This document shows, one piece after another, positions 40,401 to 48,943 of a stretch of 64,000 bases of DNA. The DNA is taken from the NCBI GenBank assembly GCA_032052615.1, contig DAMBWF010000009.1, positions 1-64,000 of the forward strand, written 5' to 3'. The stretch is from Pseudomonas_T sp032052615 (GTDB lineage: Bacteria; Pseudomonadota; Gammaproteobacteria; Pseudomonadales; Pseudomonadaceae). The notes beneath the pieces were generated by a model, which ran no database searches, was not told where the DNA came from, and saw only the letters and a list, made by a program, of their open reading frames with translations. Every line of letters begins with the position of its first letter. The stretch's first letter is position 1. Made by a program: the position numbers and the translations under genes.

Positions 40401-41530
40401 GGGCGCTCACCCTCCGCCGCGGGCGCGGCCTCGGGGGCCTCGTCGGGTATCGCGTCGCGAGCCGCTTGCTTGTGTTGCAGGTAGGCTTGCACGGCGTCGA
40501 CGGCCGGGCTGAGATCAGGCGTGTCGACCGCCACGGTCTGCCGCGCCAATTCGTCGAAGCGCGCCCGCAACGCGCGGGTGTCGGATTTCTGTGGGTCGAA
40601 GTGGGCCTCCACCACCTGGCCGGCCTGGGCCAGGGCCTGGCGATAGACGTCGCGTTCGCCGTGCAGGGCGGCCCACTGCGCCTGCTCCAGGGCAAGTGAC
40701 AGGGCCAGACGGACCTGCTCCAGGCTCTGCCCGGCCAGCAGCGGACGGATGCTCGGATCGGCGTTGAAATCGAGACGGAAATAGGTGGACAGCGTGTCCA
40801 GCCACTGTGCCCAGGCGCCTTCGTCGCGGTGCTGCTGCGCCAGAGCGTGCAAGGTATCGTCGCGACCGTCGAAGGACGGGTCCAGGGGCTCGAGGGCGGC
40901 GATCCGCTCGCGCAGGGCGCCCAGTTGCAGGAATAACCCGGTCCGGTCGGGGCGAGGCAGGCCGCGCAGGGCCTCCAGGCTCTTCGCCAACTGCTGGCGG
41001 GCCGCGTAGCCGCTGGGGTCGTTCTGTTCGCGCAGGATGTCGTCGGCGGTCTGCACCAGCGCCTGGGCGCTGTCGATGTCCTGCAAGGCGGACAGCCGTA
41101 GCGCGGCCAGGCGCAGCAGGTGCTCGGCCTCGGCCAGGCGCCAGTCCTGACGGCTGGCGCCGAGCACGCTTTCCAGGCGTTGCCCCAGCCGCTGCTGCTC
41201 GCTCTGCAGGTCGCCGAGCAGGCGTTGGCGCTCGGCCAGCTCGGCGGGCGCCGGCAGGGCCGCCAGGCGCTCGCTGAGGCGTTGCTCGCGCAGGGTCAGG
41301 GCCTGCGTCTGGCCGCGAGCGTCTTCCAGTTGCGCCAGCCGCTGCTGGTCGCGCAGGTTCAGTTGATGGATTTGCCAGGCGCCCCAGCCGCCGATGCCGA
41401 GCCCGGCGAGGCCGATCAGCAGGGCCAACGCCGCCAGGCCCTTGCCGCCGGCGCGAGGGGATGCGGGTGGGAGGGCCGGCTCGACGACCGGCGGAGTCTG
41501 CTCGGAGTTGGGAGAGGCTGTTTCGCTCAC
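40397..41530 (-). CDS. hemX: HemX-family protein
   Basis: A 377-residue protein with a Pro-rich cytosolic tail (1-30), one transmembrane helix (about 32-52), then a long coiled-coil-forming periplasmic part rich in L/Q/R/E. The C-terminal tail is Ala-Pro-Glu-rich. It was historically listed as a uroporphyrin methyltransferase because of its operon but has no SUMT motifs. It follows hemD by 15 bases. Confidence 0.93.
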   Translation of the reverse strand: MSETASPNSEQTPPVVEPALPPASPRAGGKGLAALALLIGLAGLGIGGWGAWQIHQLNLRDQQRLAQLEDARGQTQALTLREQRLSERLAALPAPAELAERQRLLGDLQSEQQRLGQRLESVLGASRQDWRLAEAEHLLRLAALRLSALQDIDSAQALVQTADDILREQNDPSGYAARQQLAKSLEALRGLPRPDRTGLFLQLGALRERIAALEPLDPSFDGRDDTLHALAQQHRDEGAWAQWLDTLSTYFRLDFNADPSIRPLLAGQSLEQVRLALSLALEQAQWAALHGERDVYRQALAQAGQVVEAHFDPQKSDTRALRARFDELARQTVAVDTPDLSPAVDAVQAYLQHKQAARDAIPDEAPEAAPAAEGERP

Positions 41531-41545
41531 GTATCCATCCTTTGT

Positions 41546-42322
41546 TCAAGGGGCGGGCGCCACGGCGCCGTCGAGGGCTTCCAGCAAGGCCGCGGCGCTG
41601 GCGCCACGGCAATCCACGACGCGCCGGGCCCCGGCCGCGCGGGCCTGCTCGGCCACCCGGGGGCTCGGCACGAACAAGGGCATGGCCGACATCGCCGGCC
41701 ATGCATCGCCGGCCAGCAGGCGCAGGTGCTCGAAGCCTTGCCCACTGCTGACCACCAGCCCGTTGAGGCGTTCCGCTTGGACACGCTGGGCCAGCAGGCC
41801 GGGCGGGTACTCAGGCAGACGCCGGCGATAAAGTTCGAGATAGTCGACCGCGACGCCCCGTTCACGCAAGCGCTCGGCGAGCAGACCGCGCCCGCCCTCG
41901 CCACGCACGATCAATGCGCGGGCATCGGGCCCCGCCAGGCTCTCGGCCAGGGTGGGCAGCGCCAGCAGCGCTTCGCTATCGTCGCCCTCCGGGGGCCAAT
42001 GCACGGTGAGCCCGTAGTCGGCCAGCAGGCCGGCCGTGGCGGCGCCGACGGCGAACCAGTGCTGACCGGCCGGCGGTTGCGGCCAATAGCGGTCCACGGT
42101 GTCGAGGACCAGCCGGGCCGCCGGCTTGCTGACCACGATCACCGCCGCGTACCGATCCAGGTCGAGGATCGGCTGGCGCCGCGCCGGGGTTTCCGGTAGC
42201 GCCTCGATCTCCAGCAACGGCAGGCAACTGCCCTGGACGCCCCGGGCCGCCAGGGTTCGCGCCAGCGCGGCGCACTCCTCGCGCGGACGGGTCAGCAGCA
42301 GGCGCCAGCCGGGCGCGGTCAC
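41546..42322 (-). CDS. hemD: uroporphyrinogen-III synthase
   Basis: A 258-residue enzyme cyclising and inverting ring D of hydroxymethylbilane. The family is weakly conserved; the visible marks are the two-domain pattern with L-L-T-R-P-R-E at the N-terminus, V-V-S-K-P-A-A, F-A-V-G-A-A-T-A and L-V-V-S-S-G-Q-G-F-E. The start is GTG at 42322, overlapping the hemC stop as GTGA; the next ATGs are far inside. Confidence 0.93.
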   Translation of the reverse strand: MTAPGWRLLLTRPREECAALARTLAARGVQGSCLPLLEIEALPETPARRQPILDLDRYAAVIVVSKPAARLVLDTVDRYWPQPPAGQHWFAVGAATAGLLADYGLTVHWPPEGDDSEALLALPTLAESLAGPDARALIVRGEGGRGLLAERLRERGVAVDYLELYRRRLPEYPPGLLAQRVQAERLNGLVVSSGQGFEHLRLLAGDAWPAMSAMPLFVPSPRVAEQARAAGARRVVDCRGASAAALLEALDGAVAPAP

Positions 42323-43257
42323 GCCGGACCGGCCTCGCCATAGACGGCGGCGAGAATCGCGCCGGCGCCTTTTTCCAGCAAGGCCTCGGCGACCCGGACG
42401 CCCAGGGCCTCCGCCTCGGTCGCCGGCGCGCGATCCTCCGCCCGCAGCAGCAGTTCGCCGCTGGGGCTGCCCACCAGACCACGCAGCCACAACTGCTCGC
42501 CTTCCAACTCGGCGTAGCAGGCGATGGGCACCTGACAGCCGCCGTTGAGGCGCCGGTTCAGGGCGCGCTCGGCGCTGACCCGCAGGGAGGTCGGCGCGTG
42601 ATGCAGCGGTGCCAGCAAACGATGGATTTCGTGGTCCTCGCTGCGGCACTCGATCCCCACGGCGCCCTGCCCGCCGGCCGGCAGGCTGTCGGCCACGCTG
42701 AGGGACGAGCGGATGCGCGCCTCGAAGCCCAGGCGGATCAACCCGGCGGCGGCGAGGATGATGGCGTCGTAGTCGCCCGCGTCCAGCTTGGCCAGGCGCG
42801 TGTTGACATTGCCACGGAGGAAATGGATGGTCAGGTCGGGGCGGCGCGCCAGCAACTGGGCCTGCCGGCGCAGGCTGGAAGTGCCCACCACGCTGCCGGC
42901 GGGCAGCTCATCGAGGCTGGCATGGGTGTTGGAAACGAACGCATCGCGGGGGTCCTCCCGCTCGCAGACGCAGTAGAGGCCAAGGCCCTGAGGGAAGTCC
43001 ATCGGCACGTCCTTCATGGAGTGCACCGCGATGTCCGCGTCCTGCTCCAGCAGCGCGGTTTCCAGTTCCTTGACGAATAGGCCTTTGCCGCCGATCTTCG
43101 CCAGCGGCGCGTCCAGCAGTTTGTCGCCCCGGCTGACCATGGGCACCAGGCTGACCCGTAAGCCGGGATGAGCTTGCTCCAGGCGGGATTTGACGTATTC
43201 GGCCTGCCAAAGGGCCAGGGCGCTCTTGCGGGTGGCGATGCGGATTTCGCGGGGCAT
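42319..43257 (-). CDS. hemC: porphobilinogen deaminase (hydroxymethylbilane synthase)
   Basis: A 312-residue enzyme polymerising four porphobilinogens. It starts I-R-I-A-T-R-K-S-A-L-A-L-W-Q. The dipyrromethane-cofactor cysteine is in N-G-G-C-Q-V-P-I, and R-G-N-V-N-T-R and E-R-A-L-N-R are present. It is 100 bases downstream of algR, as in P. aeruginosa, where the algZ-algR-hemC arrangement is conserved. Confidence 0.98.
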   Translation of the reverse strand: MPREIRIATRKSALALWQAEYVKSRLEQAHPGLRVSLVPMVSRGDKLLDAPLAKIGGKGLFVKELETALLEQDADIAVHSMKDVPMDFPQGLGLYCVCEREDPRDAFVSNTHASLDELPAGSVVGTSSLRRQAQLLARRPDLTIHFLRGNVNTRLAKLDAGDYDAIILAAAGLIRLGFEARIRSSLSVADSLPAGGQGAVGIECRSEDHEIHRLLAPLHHAPTSLRVSAERALNRRLNGGCQVPIACYAELEGEQLWLRGLVGSPSGELLLRAEDRAPATEAEALGVRVAEALLEKGAGAILAAVYGEAGPA

Positions 43258-43357
43258 GGGGCATTTCCAGGAAGCGGATGGCCGGCATGATAACAGCCAG
43301 GCGCCTGGACGGATTGAGGCGGGTCAGTCCACGGGCTTCCAGGGCGCGGCCGCGCCC

Positions 43358-44098
43358 TCAGAGGTTGTGCATCAGCTTGCGGACACCGGCCACGTGCCGA
43401 CGACTGACCGTCAGAGCCTCGTCGTTCATGCCCTTCAAGTAGAGCTGGAAGTGGCCCAGGGGGGTGCGTTGCAGCCGCTCGATGCGCTCGCGGGCCACCA
43501 GCGCGTTGCGGTGGATGCGCACGAAGCGATCGCCGAACTCGTCTTCCAGCGCCTTCAGCGGCTCGTCGAGCAAGACCTCGCCCCCCTCATGACGCAACGT
43601 CACGTATTTATGGTCGGCGATGAAGTACAGCACTTGGCCGAGGGGGATCAGTTCGATGCCCTTGCGGGTGCGCGCGCTGATATGGGTGCGCGGCCCGGAA
43701 TTCGCGGCAGGTCGAGTCAGGGCGGCAAGCTGGATGCGGTTCGGACGCTCGGCTTTCTGCAGCGCCTCGGCCAGGGATTCGGGGCGCACCGGCTTCACCA
43801 GGTAGCCGACCGCGCTGACCTTGAACGCGTCCACGGCGAACTCGTCGTGGGCGGTGCAGAAGATCACCGCCGGCGGCGTATCCCGCTCGCACAGGCGCGC
43901 CGCGACCTGCAACCCGTCCAGGCCGGGCATGCGGATATCCAGCAGGACGATGTCGGGCTTCAAATTGTCGATAAGACTCAACGCCTCTTCGCCATTGCTG
44001 GCGGCGGGCTCCAAAACACGGTACCCATCGAGGTCGCCCACCAGACGGCTCAGGCGTTCACGGGCAAGGGGTTCGTCATCGACGATCAGGACATTCAT
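43358..44098 (-). CDS. algR: response regulator AlgR
   Basis: A 246-residue LytTR regulator. The receiver domain has D-D-E at 7-9 and the phosphorylation site Asp54 (V-L-L-D-I-R-M-P-G). The C-terminal LytTR DNA-binding domain spans about 140-246 with F-V-R-I-H-R-N-A-L-V. In P. aeruginosa it controls alginate, twitching and rhamnolipid genes. Its ATG overlaps the algZ stop. No alginate structural genes are in the window. Confidence 0.97.
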   Translation of the reverse strand: MNVLIVDDEPLARERLSRLVGDLDGYRVLEPAASNGEEALSLIDNLKPDIVLLDIRMPGLDGLQVAARLCERDTPPAVIFCTAHDEFAVDAFKVSAVGYLVKPVRPESLAEALQKAERPNRIQLAALTRPAANSGPRTHISARTRKGIELIPLGQVLYFIADHKYVTLRHEGGEVLLDEPLKALEDEFGDRFVRIHRNALVARERIERLQRTPLGHFQLYLKGMNDEALTVSRRHVAGVRKLMHNL

Positions 44099-45150
44099 AT
44101 TGCTCTGGCTTCCTGCGTGAGTCTGGCACAAGGATAGCGTAGACAGGTGAAGTGGCGACCGTCACAGCGCTCCACGGTAAGACTCGCCCGCGGCCCGAAA
44201 AGTGCCACGAGGCGTGCTTCGATGTTGACCAACGCCTGCTGCGTTCCACGGGAAGGCGCATGGGCGCCTTCGTCGAACGGGTTGCTGACGCACAGGCTGA
44301 ACAGCCCGCTCTCATACCGGGCTTCGACCCGCACCAGCCCGCCTTCTATCCGGGGTTGAACGCCATGGATGACGGCGTTCTCCAGCAGCGGCTGCAAGGT
44401 CAGTTGCGGGATCGGCAGGTCGGGGGGCACCCGATCCACGTCCCAGTCCAGGTGTAGACGCTCGCCCAGGCGATAACGTTCGATCGACAGATAACGCTCC
44501 GCCAACTCTACCTCGTCGCGCCAGGTCACCAGGGTGCCGGTCTTGCCGAGGCTGGCGCGGAACAGGTCGGAAAGATCGAGCACCGCCTGTTCGGCTCGCA
44601 CCGGGTCGGTGGCCACCAGGCTGGCGATGCTGTTGAGGCTGTTGAACAGGAAATGCGGGCGGATGCGCGCCTGCAGCGACTCCAGGCGCGCGCGCAGCTC
44701 CGCCTGTTGTTGGCGGCGCCACTGGCCTTGCAGATAGAAGTAGCGCAACAACAGGGCGGTCATGATCAGGGCGATCAGGGCATGGCGCAGATAGAGATTG
44801 ACCTCGCCGGCCCGGGTCATCGGCCCGCCCAACTGGTAATGGTCGGCGATCGCCGTGCAGCCCAGGGTCAGGAGAACCACCACCAGGCAACACAGGGCGG
44901 CGGAAAGCGCCACCGGCAGGCGCCCCAGCAGGGGCCGGGCCTGGCACAGCAGGGCGGCGGACAACAGCACGATCCACTGCACGAACAGCGAGGTCAGCGC
45001 CAGGCGGGTCCAGTTGAAAACGGCCAGGAACGGCTCGGCGAGCACCAGCACCAGTACCAGCAGCTCGGCCAGGAGCACCAGCCCGAGCAGGGCCTCGGCC
45101 CGGCACAGTTCGGGAACGAAGAATTCATCGGTGGGCGTGGGTTCGCGCAT
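44095..45150 (-). CDS. algZ: sensor kinase AlgZ (FimS)
   Basis: A 351-residue LytS-like membrane histidine kinase. Four or more hydrophobic segments (about 18-46, 50-70, 80-100 and 120-140) are followed by a coiled coil and the kinase domain. The phospho-acceptor box R-I-R-P-H-F-L-F-N-S-L has His166, and the N-box is L-L-E-N-A-V-I-H-G. The glycine-rich ATP box is short and degenerate, as known for this subfamily. It precedes algR by a 4-base overlap and diverges from argH, sharing 203 bases. Confidence 0.95.
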   Translation of the reverse strand: MREPTPTDEFFVPELCRAEALLGLVLLAELLVLVLVLAEPFLAVFNWTRLALTSLFVQWIVLLSAALLCQARPLLGRLPVALSAALCCLVVVLLTLGCTAIADHYQLGGPMTRAGEVNLYLRHALIALIMTALLLRYFYLQGQWRRQQQAELRARLESLQARIRPHFLFNSLNSIASLVATDPVRAEQAVLDLSDLFRASLGKTGTLVTWRDEVELAERYLSIERYRLGERLHLDWDVDRVPPDLPIPQLTLQPLLENAVIHGVQPRIEGGLVRVEARYESGLFSLCVSNPFDEGAHAPSRGTQQALVNIEARLVALFGPRASLTVERCDGRHFTCLRYPCARLTQEARAI

Positions 45151-45353
45151 CGCTCGGTTCCTAGGGGGGATCGGCGCAGTGTCGGGGGCGCGATCAGCGC
45201 CGGCAAGCCGTCATCCTCCAGCCGGAGGCATTCCGCCGTCGAAAGGCACCACGCGAGCCCAGGCCCGGCCCGTCGCGATCATTGGCAACGCTGTTATCAT
45301 CGCCCGGTCATCCGCCACGCAGGCGCCGCGCCTGCCTTCCCACGAGTCAGCCC

Positions 45354-46748
45354 ATGAGCACCGAGAAGACCAATCAAGCCTGGGGCGGTCGCTTCAGCGA
45401 GCCCGTCGATGCGTTCGTCGCCCGTTTCACCGCCTCCGTCGACTTCGACAAGCGCCTGTACCGTCACGACATCATGGGCTCCATCGCCCACGCCAGTATG
45501 CTGGCCAAGGCGGGCGTGCTCAGCGTGGAGGAACGAGACGCCATCGAGGCGGGCTTGCGGCAAATCCAGGGCGAGATCGAGGCGGGCACCTTCGACTGGC
45601 GCGTCGAGCTGGAAGACGTGCACATGAACATCGAGGCGCGCTTGACCGAGCGCCTCGGCGTGGTTGGCAAGAAACTGCACACCGGCCGTTCCCGCAACGA
45701 CCAGGTGGCCACCGACATCCGCCTGTGGCTGCGGGACGAGATCGACGTCATCCTCGGCGAAATCACCCGCCTGCAACAGGGCCTGCTGGACCTGGCCGAG
45801 GCCGAGGCCGACACCCTCATGCCCGGTTTCACCCACTTGCAGACCGCCCAGCCGGTCACCTTCGGCCACCATCTGTTGGCGTGGTTCGAGATGCTCTCTC
45901 GCGACCATGAACGTCTGGTGGATTGCCGCAAGCGGGTCAACCGCATGCCCCTGGGCAGCGCCGCCCTGGCCGGCACCACCTACCCGATCCAACGGGAAGT
46001 CACCCGCGAACTGCTGGGTTTCGAGGCGATCTCCGGCAACTCCCTGGATGGTGTGTCCGACCGCGATTTCGCCATCGAATTCTGCGCCGCCGCCTCCCTG
46101 ACGATGATGCACCTGTCGCGCTTCTCCGAAGAGCTGGTGCTGTGGACCAGCGCCCAGTTCCGCTTCATCGAGCTGCCGGACCGCTTCTGCACCGGCTCCT
46201 CGATCATGCCGCAGAAGAAAAACCCCGACGTGCCGGAGCTGGTGCGCGGCAAGGCCGGTCGGGTATTCGGCGACCTCGCCGGGCTGCTGACCCTGATGAA
46301 GGGCCAGCCCCTGGCTTACAACAAGGACAACCAGGAAGACAAGGAGCCGCTGTTCGACGCCGCCGACACCCTGCGCGACAGCCTGCGGGCCTTCGCCGAC
46401 ATGGTCCCGGCGATCCGCCCGAACCGCGAGGCGATGCGCGAGGCGGCCCGGCGCGGCTTCTCCACCGCCACCGACCTCGCCGACTACTTGGTGCGCAAGG
46501 GCCTGCCGTTCCGCGACTGCCACGAGATCGTCGGTCACGCGGTGAAGTACGGCGTCGAGTCCGGCAAGGACCTGGCCGAGATGAGCCTCGATGAACTGCG
46601 CCGCTTCAGCGACCGGATCGACGACGACGTGTTCGCCGTGCTGACACTGGAAGGCTCGGTGAACGCCCGCGACCATATCGGCGGCACCGCGCCCGCGCAG
46701 GTGCGCCAGGCCGTGGCTCGGGGCAAGGCACTGCTGGCCAAGCGCTGA
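45354..46748 (+). CDS. argH: argininosuccinate lyase
   Basis: A 464-residue fumarase/aspartase-superfamily enzyme cleaving argininosuccinate to arginine and fumarate. W-G-G-R-F-S at the start, H-T-G-R-S-R-N-D-Q-V and G-S-S-I-M-P-Q-K-K-N-P-D are the three signatures. The start at 45354 gives the exact length of the P. aeruginosa enzyme. It diverges from algZ. Confidence 0.98.
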   Translation: MSTEKTNQAWGGRFSEPVDAFVARFTASVDFDKRLYRHDIMGSIAHASMLAKAGVLSVEERDAIEAGLRQIQGEIEAGTFDWRVELEDVHMNIEARLTERLGVVGKKLHTGRSRNDQVATDIRLWLRDEIDVILGEITRLQQGLLDLAEAEADTLMPGFTHLQTAQPVTFGHHLLAWFEMLSRDHERLVDCRKRVNRMPLGSAALAGTTYPIQREVTRELLGFEAISGNSLDGVSDRDFAIEFCAAASLTMMHLSRFSEELVLWTSAQFRFIELPDRFCTGSSIMPQKKNPDVPELVRGKAGRVFGDLAGLLTLMKGQPLAYNKDNQEDKEPLFDAADTLRDSLRAFADMVPAIRPNREAMREAARRGFSTATDLADYLVRKGLPFRDCHEIVGHAVKYGVESGKDLAEMSLDELRRFSDRIDDDVFAVLTLEGSVNARDHIGGTAPAQVRQAVARGKALLAKR

Positions 46749-46749
46749 C

Positions 46750-47306
46750 ATGGACGGGCTCACGCCCACGTTCCCGGGCCGGTGCATCTCCGTGGTCGGC
46801 TGCCCGGGCTCGGGTAAAACCACCCTGTCGCGCCGCCTCGCTCGCCGCCTCGGCTATCGCCACGTCGAGCTGGACGCCCTGTATCATCAGCCCGGCTGGC
46901 GGCCACTGCCCACGGATCGCTTCCGCGCAGCCGTCGCCAACGCCCTCGAAAGCGACGGCTGGGTGGTGGAAGGCAATTATTCGGTGGTCCGCCCGCTGAT
47001 CCTGGAGCGGTCGGATACAGTGATCTGGTTGGACTTGCCTCGACACCAAGCCATGGGCCAACTGCTGTGGCGCACCCTGGTCCGAACGCTGGGGCGGCAA
47101 GTCCTGTGGAACGGCAATCGCGAGCCTTGGAGCAACCTGTATAGCCTGGCACCCGAGCGTTCCATCCTCGCCTGGGCCTGGACGCGTCATGGCGAATACC
47201 GTCGGCGCTATGGCGAGGAAATGAAGGCAGCGCCTCCCGGCGTTACATCCGCCTCGAATCCCGGCGTGCCACGGACGACCTGCTGGCCCGGATCGGCGAA
47301 CCCTAG
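46750..47306 (+). pseudogene. frameshifted P-loop kinase (adenylate-kinase-like)
   Basis: Begins 1 base after argH. The first 159 codons encode a normal P-loop kinase of the adenylate-kinase-like type: V-V-G-C-P-G-S-G-K-T-T near 15-25, E-L-D-A-L-Y-H-Q-P-G-W, V-V-E-G-N-Y, and W-A-W-T-R-H-G-E-Y-R-R-R-Y. The expected C-terminus (R-R-Y-I-R-L-E-S-R-R then A-T-D-D-L-L-A-R-I-G-E-P and stop at 47304-47306) is encoded 2 bases out of frame from about 47226. One base missing (mod 3) between about 47221 and 47237 would explain it. The frame actually read continues instead into the next gene. Either a real mutation or a sequencing error. Confidence 0.78.
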
Positions 47307-47397
47307 CGGCGTAACGCCGCCGTGCCTGCCGCGGCATGGCTTCGCGAGCCGCGGGCTGGCACACTGCGCCCCTCCCTCCCGTTCCGGAAAACCCTCC

Positions 47398-47679
47398 ATG
47401 CACGACGAAGACGACGAGGCGCTGGCCGAGCAGGCCCTGATGGAAGCCATCGAGAACCAAGTAGAAGCGGACGATCCCCCCGCCGCGCGCGCCACGCTGA
47501 ACAAGCTGACCCTGGTGGGCTACGCCCGCGAGGAAAGCCTGCACCTGATGGCTCTGGTACTGGCCCAGGCGATCCGCACCATGCTGCGGGACGACCAGCC
47601 GTTCGATCTCGCCTGGTACGAACAGAGCCTGCGGGCGCTGCCGGAACTGCCGGAGGACGACGGCGAGCCCGACGCCTGA
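47398..47679 (+). CDS. small acidic conserved protein
   Basis: A 93-residue, strongly acidic, helical protein. It starts M-H-D-E-D-D-E-A-L-A and carries N-K-L-T-L-V-G-Y-A-R-E-E-S and W-Y-E-Q-S-L-R-A-L-P-E-L-P. I recognise it as a pseudomonad-type conserved hypothetical but know no function. Because of the upstream frameshift it lies in the same frame as the kinase with no stop between; its own ATG and the family-like N-terminus argue it is a separate gene. Confidence 0.75.
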   Translation: MHDEDDEALAEQALMEAIENQVEADDPPAARATLNKLTLVGYAREESLHLMALVLAQAIRTMLRDDQPFDLAWYEQSLRALPELPEDDGEPDA

Positions 47680-47708
47680 CCGCGAGGCCCGCGTCGGGAG
47701 TCCTTCGG

Positions 47709-48485
47709 ATGTGTCATTCCCGATTCACCACACCGCCGCGCCTGCTCCTGGCGATCCTGCTGCTGGCCAGCACGGTCGTCAGGGCGGAGCCGTTGGTCAT
47801 CGGCGCCGAGGACGACTGGTATCCCTACACCGCATCGCGGGATGGGGTCATCCAAGGCATGTCGGTGGACATCGTGAAAGCGACGTTCGCCGCCTGCGGC
47901 ACGCCGGTCGAGCTGGTGGCCTACCCCTACGCCCGCTGCATGCGACAGACCTTGCAAGGTGAGCTGGCGGGCTGCTTCAACACCGCCCCCGACGCCCGCA
48001 TCGGCGTCGATTACCGCCTGCCCCGGGAACCGCTGTTCAGCGCCGACATCCTGCTCTGGGCCTTGCGCGAGAACGCCGAGCCGGTGAACGACCTGGAGTC
48101 TCTCCGGAGCCGGCGGGTGGCGGTGACCCTCGGCTACGAGTATGGCGATGCCTTCGACGGGCTGCGCGATCTGCAACGCATCCCGGTCCGCAAGGACCTG
48201 AACGGGTTCCTGATGCTCGCCCACCATCGCGTGGACTACGTGGTGGCCTACCGGGACACCGCCGAGCACCTGTTCCGGGAAACTCCGTCGCTGCAAGGGC
48301 GATTCGCCGCGGTGGGAGTCGTGAACCGGCCGCTACTCTACCTGTCCTTCTCCCGGCGGCACCCCCAGGCCGAGCGCCTGCTGCGCTGCTTCGAGGAGGG
48401 CATGCAGCGGATTCGCGCGGATGGCCGCTACCAGGCCATCCTCCGACACTGGCGCCACGAGGAAGACGATTCCCCGGCGCGATAG
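47709..48485 (+). CDS. periplasmic solute-binding (SBP_bac_3-like) protein
   Basis: A 258-residue protein with a signal peptide (1-28, ending V-V-R-A-E) and an amino-acid-type binding fold: V-I-G-A-E-D-D-W-Y-P-Y, G-M-S-V-D-I-V-K-A-T-F, Y-P-Y-A-R-C-M and G-C-F-N. The absence of an adjacent permease or ATPase suggests an orphan receptor of the kind used in signalling rather than transport. GGGAG is upstream of the ATG. Confidence 0.87.
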   Translation: MCHSRFTTPPRLLLAILLLASTVVRAEPLVIGAEDDWYPYTASRDGVIQGMSVDIVKATFAACGTPVELVAYPYARCMRQTLQGELAGCFNTAPDARIGVDYRLPREPLFSADILLWALRENAEPVNDLESLRSRRVAVTLGYEYGDAFDGLRDLQRIPVRKDLNGFLMLAHHRVDYVVAYRDTAEHLFRETPSLQGRFAAVGVVNRPLLYLSFSRRHPQAERLLRCFEEGMQRIRADGRYQAILRHWRHEEDDSPAR

Positions 48486-48551
48486 CCGCTGGCGGCCTAC
48501 ACTCGCAACAGGCCTCGCGCCGCCCGTCCGCCGCCTATCTTCGGAGTGTCC

Positions 48552-48794
48552 ATGCCGTTCAACGCCGAACTGATCGCCGAATTGCACATTCTCGCCCTGT
48601 TCAACCTCGACAACAGCCTGGAAGGCATCAAGGTCCACCACGATGCCCAGGCCGACGCCATCGCCGCCACCGAACGCCTGCACCGCAAGGGGCTACTCAC
48701 CCTGCCCGACGGCGGCTACCTCACCAGCCTCGGCCTGGACGCCGCCGAGCACGCCCAGGCACTGCTCACCATCCTGCGCCGCGACCCCGGCTAG
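48552..48794 (+). CDS. TIGR02647-family small protein
   Basis: An 80-residue protein of TIGR02647. P-F-N-A-E-L-I-A-E-L-H-I-L-A-L-F-N-L, G-I-K-V-H-H-D-A and G-Y-L-T-S-L-G are the family landmarks. The layout suggests a winged-helix-like fold, but that is inference. GGAG precedes the ATG at 48552; the GTG at 48546 would add two codons. Function unknown. Confidence 0.85.
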   Translation: MPFNAELIAELHILALFNLDNSLEGIKVHHDAQADAIAATERLHRKGLLTLPDGGYLTSLGLDAAEHAQALLTILRRDPG

Positions 48795-48943
48795 CCGCCA
48801 CCGGCATGGCAGCGCGGCGCCGCATGGGCCGCGCCAGCCGCACGGCGCGGCGCCATTTCCCAGCCCGAGAAAAGGCCCGCCGACAACTCCCGCCCGTGGG
48901 CGTGCACTGGTAGTCTTTGCCCACCCACAGGCGCGAGCGAGTC

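Noticed and set aside
46750..47679. A true kinase-acidic protein fusion
   Set aside because: The kinase C-terminus is present in another frame and the second part has its own start. A frameshift is simpler than a designed fusion, though translation of the long frame cannot be excluded.
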